Source of the DNA: Excoecaria cochinchinensis
Lineage: Eukaryota; Streptophyta; Magnoliopsida; Malpighiales; Euphorbiaceae
Assembly: GCA_947683425.1 (NCBI GenBank)
Contig: CANTUQ010000119.1
Coordinates: forward strand, 8,021,501-8,085,500
Length of the DNA: 64,000 nt
Direction of reading: 5' to 3'
Below the pieces are notes generated by a model. The model did not search any database. It was not told the origin of the DNA and was given only the letters and a program-made list of their open reading frames with translations. Of the stretch, positions 22,818-35,036 are shown piece after piece. Position 1 is the first letter of the stretch, and every line of letters begins with the position of its first letter. A program made the translations under genes and the position numbers.

Positions 22818-24202
22818 TCTAACAAGCCAAATCAGGCCTGGTCGAAATTGGCACGTTAACTTGGGAACTTAAGGGTATTTCAGTAATTTGTGCATGAGGT
22901 AATTGGATAATAAGGATTTAATTACAAAGTAATTAATTAAATAAGTTAAGTGGGAGAAATTATTTGGTGTGCATGTGGTGTATGGATGTAGGGTGCTTGT
23001 TGTGGTTTTATCTAGCAGTTTGTGTGTATGGTACTAAGGATGGTAAATATCTACCTAAGAATTATATTGTGAGGTAAGAGTATGGTGCCATGGATTGGTA
23101 AGTCAAAGGTGGAATGTTTGGTCCAATGGGGGCATGACACATAGGATCGGTAGATGGAAGAGCATTAAAGAAGAGAGAGGAAAGGAGAGCAGATTTTTTG
23201 CTTCTCCCTCACGTTTTTCTCTTCTCCTTTTTCCCTCTCTTTACTTTTCTGCTCTCTCTACTCTCTTGTGTGTGTGCTCAACGTGGATCTTCAAGATTTG
23301 AAATTGGATTTCTGAGTTTTGAAACAAGATTAAGAGGTATCTGTTTGGGTTTTAAGGGTTTCCTGCATATGGTTCTCTTTCTTCTTCTTTTTGTTTTGAT
23401 TGATTGTGAGTTGGGGTTTGGATTAAGAATTGTGGGTTTTGTTTGTGCAAGTAATGTGTAATAAGAAGAAGCAAAGTAAAGGAAAAGAGAAGATTGAAGA
23501 TTGAAGCTTGAAGAGAGCAGCTGATTGTGCAACAAGAGGTTTAGGAGTTTGATTTCTACATTTGTGTTTTAATTTGTCTCTGCCCTAATTCTTCTTGGAT
23601 TATGAATGTGTAATTGTTTGTGATTTCCAGAAATTTGAGTGTGTTGGGTATGAGTTTATGCATGAATTAATTTAGGTAATTGTGTTAGTAATCCATGTTA
23701 TTGACTGAGATAGAGGTATATGAGGGTTGGTATTGAAATGCATGAGTTGGGAATTCCTTTGAATTTGATGTTTTATGGTGAGTTTGGCAATTCTGTTCAG
23801 TCCTCATCTGACCTCCGTATATTCTTTTCATCATAAGTAGAGTTTTAGATCTCTAAATCATGTGATTATTACGCCATTAGAACCATGACTTCCATGTCTT
23901 TAAAAGTCTAAGAGATGACCTTGAGCAAATTCTTTCTCTAAGATCCTGTAAATTTACCAAAACCATAGTGTCTCTTTTTGGGTTGGGTTACTTGAACACT
24001 ATAGGTTGCTTAGATCATATCTGAATCTGTAGATGTCCAATTGATCTGAAATTTGTTGCATTTGAAAGATAACATCTTAAGGAACAAATGTTAAGAGGAA
24101 GTTTTGCATAAAAATATCGTTTAGATGTCCGTTTAGGCTAAACAAAAAGGAGTTGTGAAGCAGTCCGGAATTCTAGCTTCTGTTTTGCAAACTTTTGGTA
24201 GG

Positions 24203-24310
24203 TCACGGTGGCAACCAAATTCATTACCACCATGACATATGAAAATGCTGGGCAGAATGCTTAGTTTTGGACCTCACGGTGGCAACCAAATTCATTACCA
24301 CCGTGACCCC
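24203..24310 (+). repeat. Pair of TCACGGTGG...CCACCGTGA dyads
   Basis: Two inverted repeats starting 71 bases apart (24203 and 24274). The arms TCACGGTGG and CCACCGTGA flank a CAACCAAATTCATTA loop. The 3' LTR copy is at 28743-28850. Confidence 0.85.
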
Positions 24311-25220
24311 TTCTGTCTTGACCCTTTTATGTGTTTTTCTTCCCGAATTGAACCTGCATTACACCGAAACTTTCTAGGATCTATCCAATGCATATTTAGG
24401 ACTATTAAATGAGTATAAGAATAGTTATCATTTGGGAAATAAACATGAATAGGCTTAAGATTAATAGCAAACTAATGAAGTAATGATGTGTAATTGTATG
24501 TTATAGAATCTAGTCAAGTTTGATGACATTATTAAGGATTATAATACCTTAATCTGTATGAGCATGTGTAACATGAATAAGTAAGCATAATTATGAGTTG
24601 AGATTAAGTTATACACATTTAAAGGTTATCGAATGAAGTGAGATTGCTTGATGTGATTTAGTAATGTTAGTTGTTGTGGGTGGTATCGCATATTGCCATC
24701 TGAAATCGAGTGAGTTATGAATGCCAATTTCATGGTTGTTTATCATGAGCATGTAATATTAAATGTGAAATGTATTATGCATATCTGTACTTACGATCCT
24801 CCTCTAAGAATATTATGCTATGCTTAAGTGTAAATTGTAACATTGCATGATTAAGACTTTGCATTGTTAAGTATTGCTATAATAGTGTTCCCCCTACTTG
24901 ACCCTGGTGCTATAGAATAAAGTTATGGGTATAGTGTGTTGGCATGAATTATATTATACGCTTTGCAATGTAAATTGTATGATGCATGACTGACATTATG
25001 AACATATTTCTTTGTCTATTGTACTATGGTTTATGAATGTTAATATATCTATATATATATGCATTATGCGATTCAAAACGTTAATTATTTTACCCAAGAC
25101 ATGCGAGAGTCAGTTTAGTGGATAGTTAGGCATGGCTAATAGAGCCTCTTTAGCTGTAGCACTTTTGGACGTTTGGACCCTGATCAGGACCCTGTTTGGC
25201 TCCTCGCAAACCCTTTAATG

Positions 25221-25375
25221 TATTTGATTCGCACTCGTAAGGTGATGTCAGTATTCGATTTGTACCAGTAAGGTGATGTCAGTATTCGATTCGCACCCGT
25301 AAGGTGATGTCAGTATTCGATTCGCACCCGTAAGGTGAAGTTAGCATTCGATTCGTACCCGTAAGGTACTGACAG
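25221..25375 (+). repeat. 31-bp tandem array, 5 units
   Basis: Units read ATTCGATTCGCACCCGTAAG followed by GTGATGTCAGT. Five here, eight in the 3' LTR (29757-30008), and about two diverged units in the Tekay LTRs (45617-45670). Confidence 0.9.
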
Positions 25376-26319
25376 TTCATTCGTTATCCACTATTTTGAG
25401 TCAGCAGGCATCCTGTTTGTTTTATCTGATACGATTAAGAGAATGTGATATTCGAATGAGCATAATTCTGGGCATGTGAATCAGTTATGTACTCGAATGT
25501 GATTACGAATCTCTGAATGGGTTGAATGTGACTCAAGCATGTGTATTGTGCATAATTATCAACGTATATCATATTGAGAATGTGTTCGTATACAATCAGT
25601 TATGAACATAAGTATGTGAATTGAATGTGTACAACTGCGATCATAATCTCTTGAATGCCATGGTTATAGTTTATTATGTTATGCTGATGAGTGTGTGAAT
25701 CCAATTAGTTATATTTATAAGCATATGAATTAATAGGTATATGAATGCAAACTTGAATTACTGAATGCTATGGTTAATAAGTATGTACATGAACGTGATT
25801 TTGTACTATTGACTGTTATGGTGAAGTATGTGAATCAAGATACGTATGAATGTGCTCTTGACCATGGAATGTTATAAATATTTTGTTATGTTACGCTAGT
25901 TTTCCTATTGTAGTGATTTCGGCGTGTGGTCATGTGTTTACATTTCAAGGCATGATATTTTATGTGATAGAGTGGTGCAGTGGAAGTGTGGTGTTTGACG
26001 TCTTCCCTTGGGTTCGGCTAATGTGTGTTAAGGCATGACAAATGTATGTTTAGACAGCTAGTGTTCTTAGCATGATAGCTGGGTGTGTTAGTATGTGGTA
26101 ATTGTGTTGCTAGTGAATGGGTTTTCCGTTAATGCATGGGTACTTTGGCATGATAGTTGCATGCGTAATATCTCTTGTGACTGTACACGGTGAGGTTCTG
26201 ATACTTGATACCTCGGTAAGTATATGGATGTGAGTTTTCGAATGAATGCCTTTACTATGCAAGCCTGACTATATATGTGTTATGAATGTCTACATTTACC
26301 ATCTGCATGTGTTATGCCT

Positions 26320-26412
26320 TGGCGACCATTGTGAATGGCTGCCCATATTTCTTGTGTATTTTCCCTACTAAGCGTTATCGCTTAGCACGGGTTCTTTTCC
26401 CATGCAGGTGGC
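26320..26412 (+). repeat. Three-hairpin cassette (H1-H2-H3)
   Basis: H1 has arms GGCGACCATT and AATGGCTGCC around GTG. H2 is CTAAGCGTTATCGCTTAG. H3 has arms CACGGG and CCCATG, with one mismatch. CAGGTGGCAGG follows. Confidence 0.8.
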
Positions 26413-26803
26413 AGGTATAGTTCGGTTCGAGTCGCATCTGCAAGGTCAGCCACATAGGAGTTAGGAGTTTTGTATTTTGCTCATCCTCTGTATTTTGGCT
26501 TTTATTTTTCTCTAGTCTTATGTATATGTAATTTTAAGTAAGGATCTTATTATAACTAAGTTTTCAATTATTCTTTCGTTTTATCTTTCATCTTATGCTT
26601 CCGCTGAATGATTATATGTATGTATGTGAGTTAATGTATGTTCAGCTACCGTTTCGTCAAAATTTTAATTTCCATTGTATCTCCGGATGTTTTTATGTAT
26701 AAATGTATACCTCCACTTAGTGCATGTGTGCATATGTGTGAGTGAGCATCGGTAGCACTCTTCGGCGTCCTTCCAATGGGGACGTAGGGGGTGTTACATT
26801 TAG

Positions 26804-26815
26804 TGGTATCAAAGC
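26804..26815 (+). other. Primer-binding site, initiator tRNA-Met-like
   Basis: TGGTATCAAAGC five bases after the LTR end, one base off the Tekay site TGGTATCAGAGC. Confidence 0.8.
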
Positions 26816-26926
26816 GCCGGTTTGGCGGTTCTAGTTGTCTTGTTTGTTATGTGTTGAGTTTTTGCATGAGAGTCAGCTTTGTATCGTGGCCTAATGCAGA
26901 TGTGTCTTGTCTTGTGTCGTGTCTAG

Positions 26927-27181
26927 ATGGAGTCTGATCCTAGTGAGAATGTGGGCGAGACATCGAAAAGTTTGAACCCAATTAGGGCTGATCAAAGTGT
27001 TTCTGAGCATCCTTTGGTTGGAATTTCGGTCCTGCTTCCGATGATAGGACGTTAGCGCAAGGGTTAATTCGGATTTTGGATAGGCTGACTGCTCCTAGGA
27101 TTTCTCAAGGTTTTGTTCAGAGTGTACCTCAGAAAAGAAAGGAGTCGAGGATAGAAGTGTCAGCGGGGAAAAGGATGTAGA
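26927..27181 (+). pseudogene. Vestigial gag N-terminus
   Basis: An ATG at 26927 begins MESDPSENVGETSKSLNP, similar in position and style to the Tekay gag start at 1876. The frame stops near 27054 and another continues with LIRILDRLTAPRISQ. No capsid core or zinc knuckle remains. From here to 27363 the internal region is otherwise non-coding, except for a short match to the end of Tekay pol (ENFEDKI-like, about 27328-27352). Confidence 0.6.
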
Positions 27182-27347
27182 GGAATTACTTTGAGCCGCC
27201 CGTGTACCATCAGGATTTGTTGCGCACCGCAGTGAAGTGAGAGAGCCTGCAGAGCCTTTCGGTAAGTTGCATTGTTATGTTTTTGTTTGTTTCCGGTTTG
27301 GATTGCTTGGATAAGTTGCTAGCGGGAAAATTTCGAGGACAAAATTT

Positions 27348-27363
27348 CTTCAGTGGGAGAGAT
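27348..27363 (+). other. Polypurine tract
   Basis: Purine-rich AGTGGGAGAGAT immediately before the LTR start TGTAACAACCC. Same design as 54111-54120. Confidence 0.7.
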
Positions 27364-28742
27364 TGTAACAACCCAAATCAGGCCTGGTCAGAATTGGCAT
27401 GTTAAGTCGGGAAGGGTATTTCAGTAATTTGTGCATGAAGTAATTTGATAATAAGGATTTAATTGCAAAGTAATTAATTAAATAACTTAAGTGGGGGAAA
27501 TTATTTGGTGTGCATGTGGTGTATGGATGTAGGATGTTTGTTGTGGTTTTATCTAGTAGTTTGTGTGTATGGTACTAAGGATGGTAAATATCTACCTAAG
27601 AATTATAATGTGAGGTAAGAGTACGGTGCCATGGATTGGTAAGTCAAAGGTGGAATGTTTGGTACAATGGGGGCATGACACATAGGATGGGTAGATGAAA
27701 GAGCATTAAAGAAGAGAGAGGAAAGGAGAGCAGATTTTTGGCTTCTCCCTCACATTTTTCTCTTCTCCTTTTTCCCTCTCTTTACTTTTCTGCTCTCTCT
27801 ACTCTCTTGTGTGTGTGCTCAATGTGGATCTTCAAGATTTGAAATTGGATTTCTGAGTTTTGGAACAAGATTAAAAGGTACGTGTTTGGGTTTTAAGGGT
27901 TTCCTGCATATGGTTCTCTTTCTTCTTCTTTTGGTTTTGATTGATTGTGAGTTGGGGTTTGGATTAAGAATTGTGGGTTTTGTTTGTGCAAGTAATTGGT
28001 GATAAGAAGAAGCAAAGTAAAGGAAAAGAGAAGATTGAAGATTGAAGCTTGAAGAGAGCAGCTGATTGTGCAACAAGAGGTTTGGGAGTTTGATTTCTAC
28101 ATTTGAGTTTTAATTTGTCTCTGCCCTAATTTTTCTTGGATTATGAATGTGTAATTGTGTGTGATTTCCAGAAATTTGAGTGTGTTGGGTATGAGTTTAT
28201 GCATTAATTAATTTAGGTAATTGTGTTAGTAATCCATGTTATTGACTGAGATAAAGGTATACGAGGGTTGGTATTGCAATGCATGAGTTGGGAATTCCTT
28301 TGAATTTGATGTTTTATGGTGAGTTTGGCAATTCTGTTCAGTCCTCATCTGACCTCCGTATATTATTTTCATCATAAGTAGAGTTTTAGATCTCTAAATC
28401 TGTGATTCTTGAGCCATTAGAACCATGACTTCCATGCCTTTAAAAGTTTCAGAGATGACCTTGGGCAAATTCATGCTCTAAGATCCTAGAAATTTACCAA
28501 AACCGTAGTGTCTCTGTTTGGGTCGGGTTACTTGAACACTATAGGTTGTTTAGATCATATCTGAATCTGTAGATGTCCAATTGATCTGAACTTTTTGCAT
28601 TTGAAACCTAACATCTTAGGGAACAAATGTTAAGCAGGAACGTTTGCCTAAAAATGTCGTTTAGATGTCTGTTTAGGCTGAACAAAAAGGGGTTGTGAAG
28701 CAGTCCAAAAATCTAGCTTCTGTTTTGCAAACTTTTGGTAGG

Positions 28743-28850
28743 TCACGGTGGCAACCAAATTCATTACCACCGTGACATATGAAAATGCTGGGCAGAATGC
28801 TTAGTTTTGGACCTCACAGTGGCAACCAAATTCATTACCACCGTGCCCCC
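28743..28850 (+). repeat. Pair of TCACGGTGG dyads, 3' LTR copy
   Basis: Starts at 28743 and 28814, again 71 bases apart. The second copy has TCACAGTGG, a stem mismatch. Confidence 0.85.
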
Positions 28851-29756
28851 TACCGACTTGACCATTTTATGTGTTTTTCTTCCCGAATTGAACCCGCATT
28901 ACACCGAAACTTTCTAGGATCTATCCAATGCATGTTTAGGACTATTAAATGAGTGTAAGAATAGTTATCACTTGGGAAATAAATATGAATAAGATTAAGA
29001 TTAATAGCAAACTAATAAAGTAATGATGTGTAATTGTATGTTATAGGATCTAGTCAAGTTTGATGACATTATTGAGGATTATAATACCTTAATCTGTATG
29101 AGCATGTGTAACATGAATAAGTAAGCATAATTATGAGTTCAGATTAAGTTATACACATTTAAAGGTTATCGAATGAAGTGAGATTGCTTGATGTGATTTA
29201 GTAATGTTAGTTTTTGTGGGTGGTATCACATATTGCCATCTGAAATCGAGTGAGTTTTGAATGCCAATTTCATGGTTGTTTATCATGAGCATGTAATATT
29301 AAATGTGAAATGTATTATGCATATCTGTACTTATGATCCTCCTCTAAGAATATTATGCTATGCTTAAGTGTAAATTGTAACATTGCATGATTAAGACTTT
29401 GCATTGTTAGGTAAATGTATAGTAGTGTTCCCCCTACTTGACCCTGGTGCTATAGAATAAAGATATGGGTATAGTGTGTTGGCATGAATTTTATTATACA
29501 CTTTGCAATGTAAATTGTATGATGCATGACTGACATTATGAACATATTTCTATGTCTATTGTACTATGGTTTATGCATGTTAATATATCTATATATATAT
29601 ATGCATTATGCGATTCGAAACTTTAATTGTTTTACGCATGACCTGCGAGAGTCAGTCTAGTGGACAGTTAGGCATGCCTAATAAAGCCACTTTAGCTGCA
29701 GCACCTTTGGACGTTTGGACCCTGATCTGGTCCCTATTTGGTTCCTCACGAACCCT

Positions 29757-30008
29757 TTAATGTATTCGATTCGCACCCGTAAGGTGATGTCAGTATTCGA
29801 TTTGCACCCATAAGGTGATGTCAGTATTCGATTTGCAACCGTAAGGTGATGTCAGTATTCGGTTCGCATCCGTAAGATGATGTTAGTATTGGATTCGCAC
29901 CCGTAAGGTGATATCAGTATTCAATTTGCACCCGTAAGGTGATGTCAGTATTCGATTTGCACCCGTAAGGTGATGTCAGTATTCAATTCGTACCCGTAAG
30001 GTACTGTC
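29757..30008 (+). repeat. 31-bp tandem array, 8 units
   Basis: Same unit as 25221-25375 with three more copies. The CACCCGTAAGGTG core is the most constant part. Confidence 0.9.
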
Positions 30009-30963
30009 AGTTCATTCGTTATCCACTATTTTGAGTCAGCAGGCATCCTGTTTGTTTTATCTGATATGATTAAGAGAATGTGATATTCGAATGAGCATAA
30101 TTCTGGGCATGTGAATCAGTTATGTACTCGAATGTGATTACGAATCTCTGAATGGGTTGAATGTGACTCAAGCATGTGTATTGTGCATAATTATCAACGT
30201 ATATCATATTGAGAATGTGTTCGTATACAATAAGTTATGAACATAAGTATGTGAATTGAATGTGTACAACTGCGATCATAATCTCTTGAATACCATGGTT
30301 ATAGTTTATTATGTTATGCTGATGAGTGTGTGAATCCGATTAGTTATGTTTATAAGCATATGAATTAATAGGTATATGAATGCAAACTTGAATTACTGAA
30401 TGCTATGGTTAATAAGTATGTACATGAACGTGATTTTGTACTATTGAATGTTATGGTGAAGTATGTGAATCAAGATACGTATGAATGTGCTATTGACCGT
30501 GGAATGTTATAAATATTGCGTTATGTTATGTGTTCTCTCTCTAGTTTTCCTATTGTAGTGATTTCGGCGTGTGGTCATGTGTTTACATTTCAAGGCATGA
30601 TATTTTATGTGATAGAGTGGTGCAGTGGAAGTGTGGTGTTTGACGTCTTCCCTTGGGTTCGGCTAATGTGTGTTATAGCATGACAAATGTATGTTTAAAC
30701 AGCTAGTGTTCTTAGCATGATAGCTGGGTGCGTTAGTATATGGTAATTATGTTGCTAGTGAATGGGTCTTCCTTTAATGCATGGGTACTTTGGCATGATA
30801 GTTGCATGCGTAATATCTCTTGTGACTGTACACGGTGAGGTTCTGATACTTGATACCTCGGTAAGTATATGGATGTGAGTTTTCAAATGAATGCCTTTAC
30901 TATGTAAGCCTGACTATATATGTGTTATGAATGTTCGCATTTGCCATCTGCATGTGTTATGCC

Positions 30964-31056
30964 TTGGCGACCATTGTGAATGGCTGCCCATATTTCTTGT
31001 GTATTTTCCCCACTAAGCGTTATCGCTTAGCACGGGTTCTTTTCCCGTGCAGGTGG
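30964..31056 (+). repeat. Three-hairpin cassette (H1-H2-H3)
   Basis: Same as 26320-26412, but H3 is restored to a perfect CACGGG-TTCTTTT-CCCGTG. The truncation point at about 31064 lies just after it. Confidence 0.8.
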
Positions 31057-31116
31057 CAGGTATGGTTATGTAAAAGAAGCTTGAAACTCTTTTTTAAAAT
31101 AGGGCAGGAGAGGCCT

Positions 31117-31460
31117 CACTGTCACGCTCACGACAGTGAGAGGAAGAGAGGCCGGTCATGAGTCGGACATGTTGTCGCGACTCGTGACGCTAACGCGTCT
31201 CGCCTCGTAGGAAAGGGGCGGTCACGAGTCGTGATCCTCTCTCATGACTCGTGACACTAACGCTTCACAGGAAGAGGAGGTCATGAGTCGTCATCCTCCC
31301 TCACGACTCATGACTGCCAAGGGAAGAGGGGCATGAGTCGTGATCCTCACTCACGACTCATGACCTTCCCACTTCACGACTATAGAGCGGAAATCCACCG
31401 CGAGAAAGAAAAGAGCTGATTTTATCGCGCTCGCGATGAACGTCGCGCTTGCGATAGAAT
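31117..31460. repeat. Cluster of dyads: ATGAGTCGTGA and CGCGA types
   Basis: CACTGTCACGCTCACGACAGTG is an inverted repeat at 31117-31138. Further pairs of CATGAGTCGTGA and TCACGACTCATG face each other around GATCCTC-type spacers between 31155 and 31375. A TCGCGCTCGCGATGA-type pair follows at 31425-31460. It occupies the variable-hairpin slot of this LTR. Confidence 0.8.
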
Positions 31461-31723
31461 CGATTCTCCTCAATCTCCAGAAATGTAGAAATAGAATTTG
31501 AAGGAAATCAAAACCCATCTTCACCCAAACCCATATGTCATGCAATTTTACATAAACACGTACCTTTAGTGCTCTCCAATTATGCTTATAACAATTATAA
31601 CTCATTTGAGCCTGATAGTCATAGTAGTGGATAGGTAAGCGCTTATCAAGGGTCAGGGTGTGAGTGCAGCTGTTATATGTTATTTGCTATATGCGGGCCC
31701 CGTTTGGGTCATATAAGATGTTT

Positions 31724-31790
31724 GAGACCTCGGTCTCCGGTATACCTCCGGGTATACATGATTATAAAAATGTTTTGAGACCCATGTCTC
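31724..31790 (+). repeat. Hairpin trio with compensatory changes
   Basis: GAGACC-TC-GGTCTC (31724-31737), GTATACC-TCCG-GGTATAC (31740-31757), GAGAC-CCAT-GTCTC (31777-31790). All are perfect stems. Homologous in order to the trio of the solo LTR. Confidence 0.75.
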
Positions 31791-32120
31791 CATATGCTTG
31801 GGATACTATGTCCTATCAGTATCATTAGTACCCGTATCCACTAGTTAGCGAGTAATCAGGCTATTACTTGAGGTTATTATACGAGTTTGATGTATGAAGC
31901 TGTAATGTATTTGAAATGGATATATGTTACATGTGTATGCATTTGCGATGTGACAAGATGAAATGTAATGCTTGTACTCGGATATGAATGGTTACTTTCC
32001 GATTTATGTGCATGAGGAATACTTGTTATAAGCATGAGTAGTATATGTTTATACGCTTTTGTTTTTATTAAGCTTATATATATGTTTGTTACAATTATAT
32101 GTACATGCATGTGTTGTTCC

Positions 32121-32175
32121 TCCCTACTAAGCATTATCGCTTAGCACGGGCTCTTTTCCCATGTAGGTGGCAGGT
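32121..32175 (+). repeat. Hairpin cassette (H2-H3)
   Basis: H2 CTAAGC-ATTATC-GCTTAG (6 bp) and H3 with arms CACGGG/CCCATG (one mismatch). H1 is absent. Confidence 0.7.
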
Positions 32176-32480
32176 TCATTTTAGAGTCGGACATCTATAG
32201 GTCGGCCACTAGAAGTTTTTAATTGGAGTTATTTTGTCTTCCGTTGTATTTTTGTATAGGATTTTTAATTTTTGGAAATGTAATTTTTGTAGAAGATTTA
32301 TTTTGTATATGTATATGTTTATCTTTTATAAATCCCTTTTGTAAAAACTATATGGTAATATATATGGATTTGTTATCTTTTGATTAAATGTATTTGTTTT
32401 CTTAACTTATTGGAGTATGCATTTGAGCTTGTGTGCGTGGCGCTCCGGTATCCTTCCAACAGGGGTATCGGGGTGTTACA

Positions 32481-35036
32481 AAAATAATAATGAAAAAATG
32501 ATAACAATAGAGAAAATATATAAAAATAAAAGTCTTTGCCTGGGCCTGAAGGGACACATTGGAAATTAACAAGAGCATTGCTAGGACAATGCTGCTTTAA
32601 TTTGCCAAGCAAGGTTCTAAAACTGTTCTTTTGCTTCCTCAACATCTAAGACGTGTACGATGCAACCAAATCATTAAGGGGCTATAACAGAAATAGGACT
32701 ACCAAATTCAAGACAAATGAAGTCTGGCCTTTAGCATTAGATATCTTAAAAAATAAAAAGAGAAGAAAAAAAGGAGGTCTACCGTTTTGTCTTAGGCCAT
32801 CTGAGGCTAACCTGCAACCCAATCTTAACCATTAAGAGCTACCTCATTAATTGAGTTGCCAAAATCGATAAGAGCAAGATGCAAATTTTCATAGTCAAGT
32901 TCCAAACAGAGAGCTCTTTAACTCAATGTGTTTGCACAAAGGTCAAGGTGAAGCCTTTTGTGCTGAAAAGCCACTATCAGAATGGGCAACCGTCCCGGCT
33001 AACCAATGATGAAGGATTAAAGAAATCAAGCGATGCCGACAAAATGAAGAAGGTTCCATGGCAAAGGAAAAATCATTCAAGAAAACCAGAGAGAGCTGAA
33101 TGACACTAGTGTTACTCCTTGAGTTTGAATGAAATATGTGTTCTTGCATCACGTGTCTAGTTATGATCACTGCCGGTGCTATGGTGCATATAGATAGGCA
33201 CGCATGCATAAATTAGGCATAAATATATAATTAATTGGTTAAGAGAAACCTTTGGCATACATGCAAACACATGCTATAACAAGCTCCTCCTTCAACTGTA
33301 CTCTCAAAACAACAAAGAAGGCCATTAGAGATGAAAACCATAACCAGCTCTTTAAGCAAAAGTTAGGCCAGAAGACAGGGTGAAAACCTAAACATAGGCA
33401 GTCTGTCCCAAAAAAAAAGTTGCTAGATTGGGTTGGGTCCATTACAGGCAAACAAATAAGGCACAGGGTTATGTGAAAATTTCCAAAGGGATGCATTTTC
33501 TGCAAAAAAAAAAAGCTAGTGTGACAATCCACATGGGATGCACTGCCTTTAAAATAATGACTTCCGATGCTCAGAGAGATAAGCCAGTATTAGTCTGGAT
33601 AACTTCCCTTTAAATGCATAGTGAATGAAAGGTAGAGTCTTAGAGGGCAAAAGGGAGCACTCTTGATGGCTAAGCAGAGCGAGGACATGTAAGAGGTACA
33701 ACCCAACACCCTGTGGCCATTAAACAAAAGCGCATGAAAGTCAGACCTCCCGAAAAGATTATGGGTCAAAATTCCTAAGACAAAATGACACTCTTCTAGA
33801 TCCTTGGGGTCATCACCCTCAACGAATCCCTTAACCACTAGGGACGTAGTTTATCCTTTTTGCATACGAAAGTCCTTTAGTAAACATTTGCATACAACAT
33901 CTCATGTGCATCTTGCATGTACAATCTTTTACATAACTCTTTGCACAACTTCACACGGGAATAACCTTCTCAGTGCCTTACATACTTTCACGCATGCATC
34001 CCATATGCATACATGTCATGTTCATAAGATGCACATTCGGTGTACATAGCTTCTGCATACATGTAATGCATTTAGTCCTCTGCACATGTTTTCTGCTCAT
34101 AGCCTCATACATACATCACATGCATATAATTCTTTTGCTTGGATGCTTTGGCATGCATTTCGCATACAAAATCCTTTGCGCATGTTTCATGTATATGGCT
34201 TTATGCATATATTTCACACATGCACACACAGTCCGAAAGGCCAAACCAAGGGACAACTTCAGCCCAACATTAGTACTCACCCGCACTAGACAACCAGGTA
34301 AAGATGAAGTCCACACATATTCAAATCATACAAACCCATAAAGAGGTAAGTCAAAACCTTTCTACAGGTAAATCAAAACCTTTCTACAGGTGACCTAAAA
34401 GCTTTCTACAGGTAATCAAAACCTTTCAACAGGTAAATCAAAACCTTTTTACAAGTGATCTAAAACCTTTCTACAGGCAATCTAAAACCTTTCTACAGGT
34501 AAATCAAAACCTTTCTACAGGTAATCAAAACCTTTCTACAGGTAATTTTAATCCTTTCTATAGGTAATCAAAACCTTTCTATAGGTAAATCAAAACCTTC
34601 TTACAAGTGATATAAAACCTTTCTACAGGTAATCAAAACCTTTCTATAGGTAAATTAAAACCTTTATACAGGTAAACAAAAACCTTTCTATAGGTAAACC
34701 AAAACCTTTATACAGGTGATGTAAGGACCCCTCAAAGGGTGTTCATTTCAAAAGTCCTCTCAAGAGGCAGCCAAAAAAATCCAAGGTCCTCCTAAAAGAC
34801 ATCGCATCAACAAAGGTTGGACACATCGGCAAGCTGGCATTAGACATCGTGTCAATAAAGGTTAAACATATCGACAGTCTTTCAGGGGGAATTCATCTAG
34901 TTCTTTAGGGAACAACTGTCCTTCAGGAGGCACCAAACGTCCTTCAAGGGGCAATGTTCTTCAGGGGGCATCCATCCAATTCTTCAAGGAGCAGCTATCT
35001 TTCAGGGTGTATCCATTTAGTTCTTCAGGGAGCAGC
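32481..35036 (+). other. Tat 3' internal region, non-coding
   Basis: No coding domain recognised. It ends with irregular repeats (34730-35036, CTTCAGGG-type units) and sequence like 12170-12280, just as the Tat 3' region upstream of 12419 does. I infer it is the left part of a Tat element whose 3' end resumes at 57556, after the insertions at 35037-57555. Open frames in 32650-34340 have no known domain; the stretch at 33880-34220 is CATGCAT-rich like 5690-6830. Confidence 0.5.
34348..34717 (+). repeat. Tandem array, 21-22-bp unit, ~17 copies
   Basis: Unit AAATCAAAACCTTTCTACAG followed by GT, with every unit carrying ACCT and AGGT. Drift between units is moderate. Confidence 0.9.

Larger units (their letters stand above)
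22818..26798 (+). repeat. 5' LTR of the LARD-like element
   Basis: Starts TCTAACAAGCC (consensus TGTAACAACCC from 27364) and ends GGGTGTTACA, 3,981 bp. Order of landmarks: GA-rich block (23155-23190), two TCACGGTGG dyads (24203-24310), palindrome block (25123-25205, with TTAGGCATGGCTAA), a 31-bp tandem array (25221-25375) and the hairpin cassette (26320-26412). The same order is seen in the Tekay LTRs. Confidence 0.85.
22818..31064 (+). mobile_element. LARD-like non-autonomous LTR element, 3' end truncated
   Basis: Two very similar LTRs of about 4 kb (22818-26798 and 27364-31064) flank only 565 bp. That stretch keeps a primer site, a gag remnant, the last codons of a Tekay-like pol and a polypurine tract. 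Large LTRs with almost no coding capacity fit a large retrotransposon derivative that depends on enzymes from relatives. The left end TG has become TC, and the 3' LTR is broken at 31064, so no target duplication can be checked. It was inserted into the Athila downstream ORF. Confidence 0.82.
27364..31064 (+). repeat. 3' LTR of the LARD-like element, truncated
   Basis: Starts TGTAACAACCC and follows the 5' LTR closely until GGTGGCAGGTATGGTT near 31064. There it switches to another LTR, so the last ~370 bases are gone. Differences from the sister LTR include three extra 31-bp units. Confidence 0.85.
31065..32480 (+). repeat. LTR fragment of a further Tekay-related family, 3' part
   Basis: Ends GGGGTGTTACA at 32480 and has its own hairpin cassette (32121-32175), a hairpin trio (31724-31790) and a dyad cluster (31117-31460). 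It is most like the solo LTR at 17787-20633. The LTR start is missing, and the join to the LARD LTR is abrupt. No primer site follows 32480, so it is not a 5' LTR with its own interior. Confidence 0.75.

Noticed and set aside
23095..23535. Small frames duplicated at 27811-28076
   Set aside because: Duplicated because they are in sister LTRs; they include the CT-rich block and have frameshifting differences between copies.
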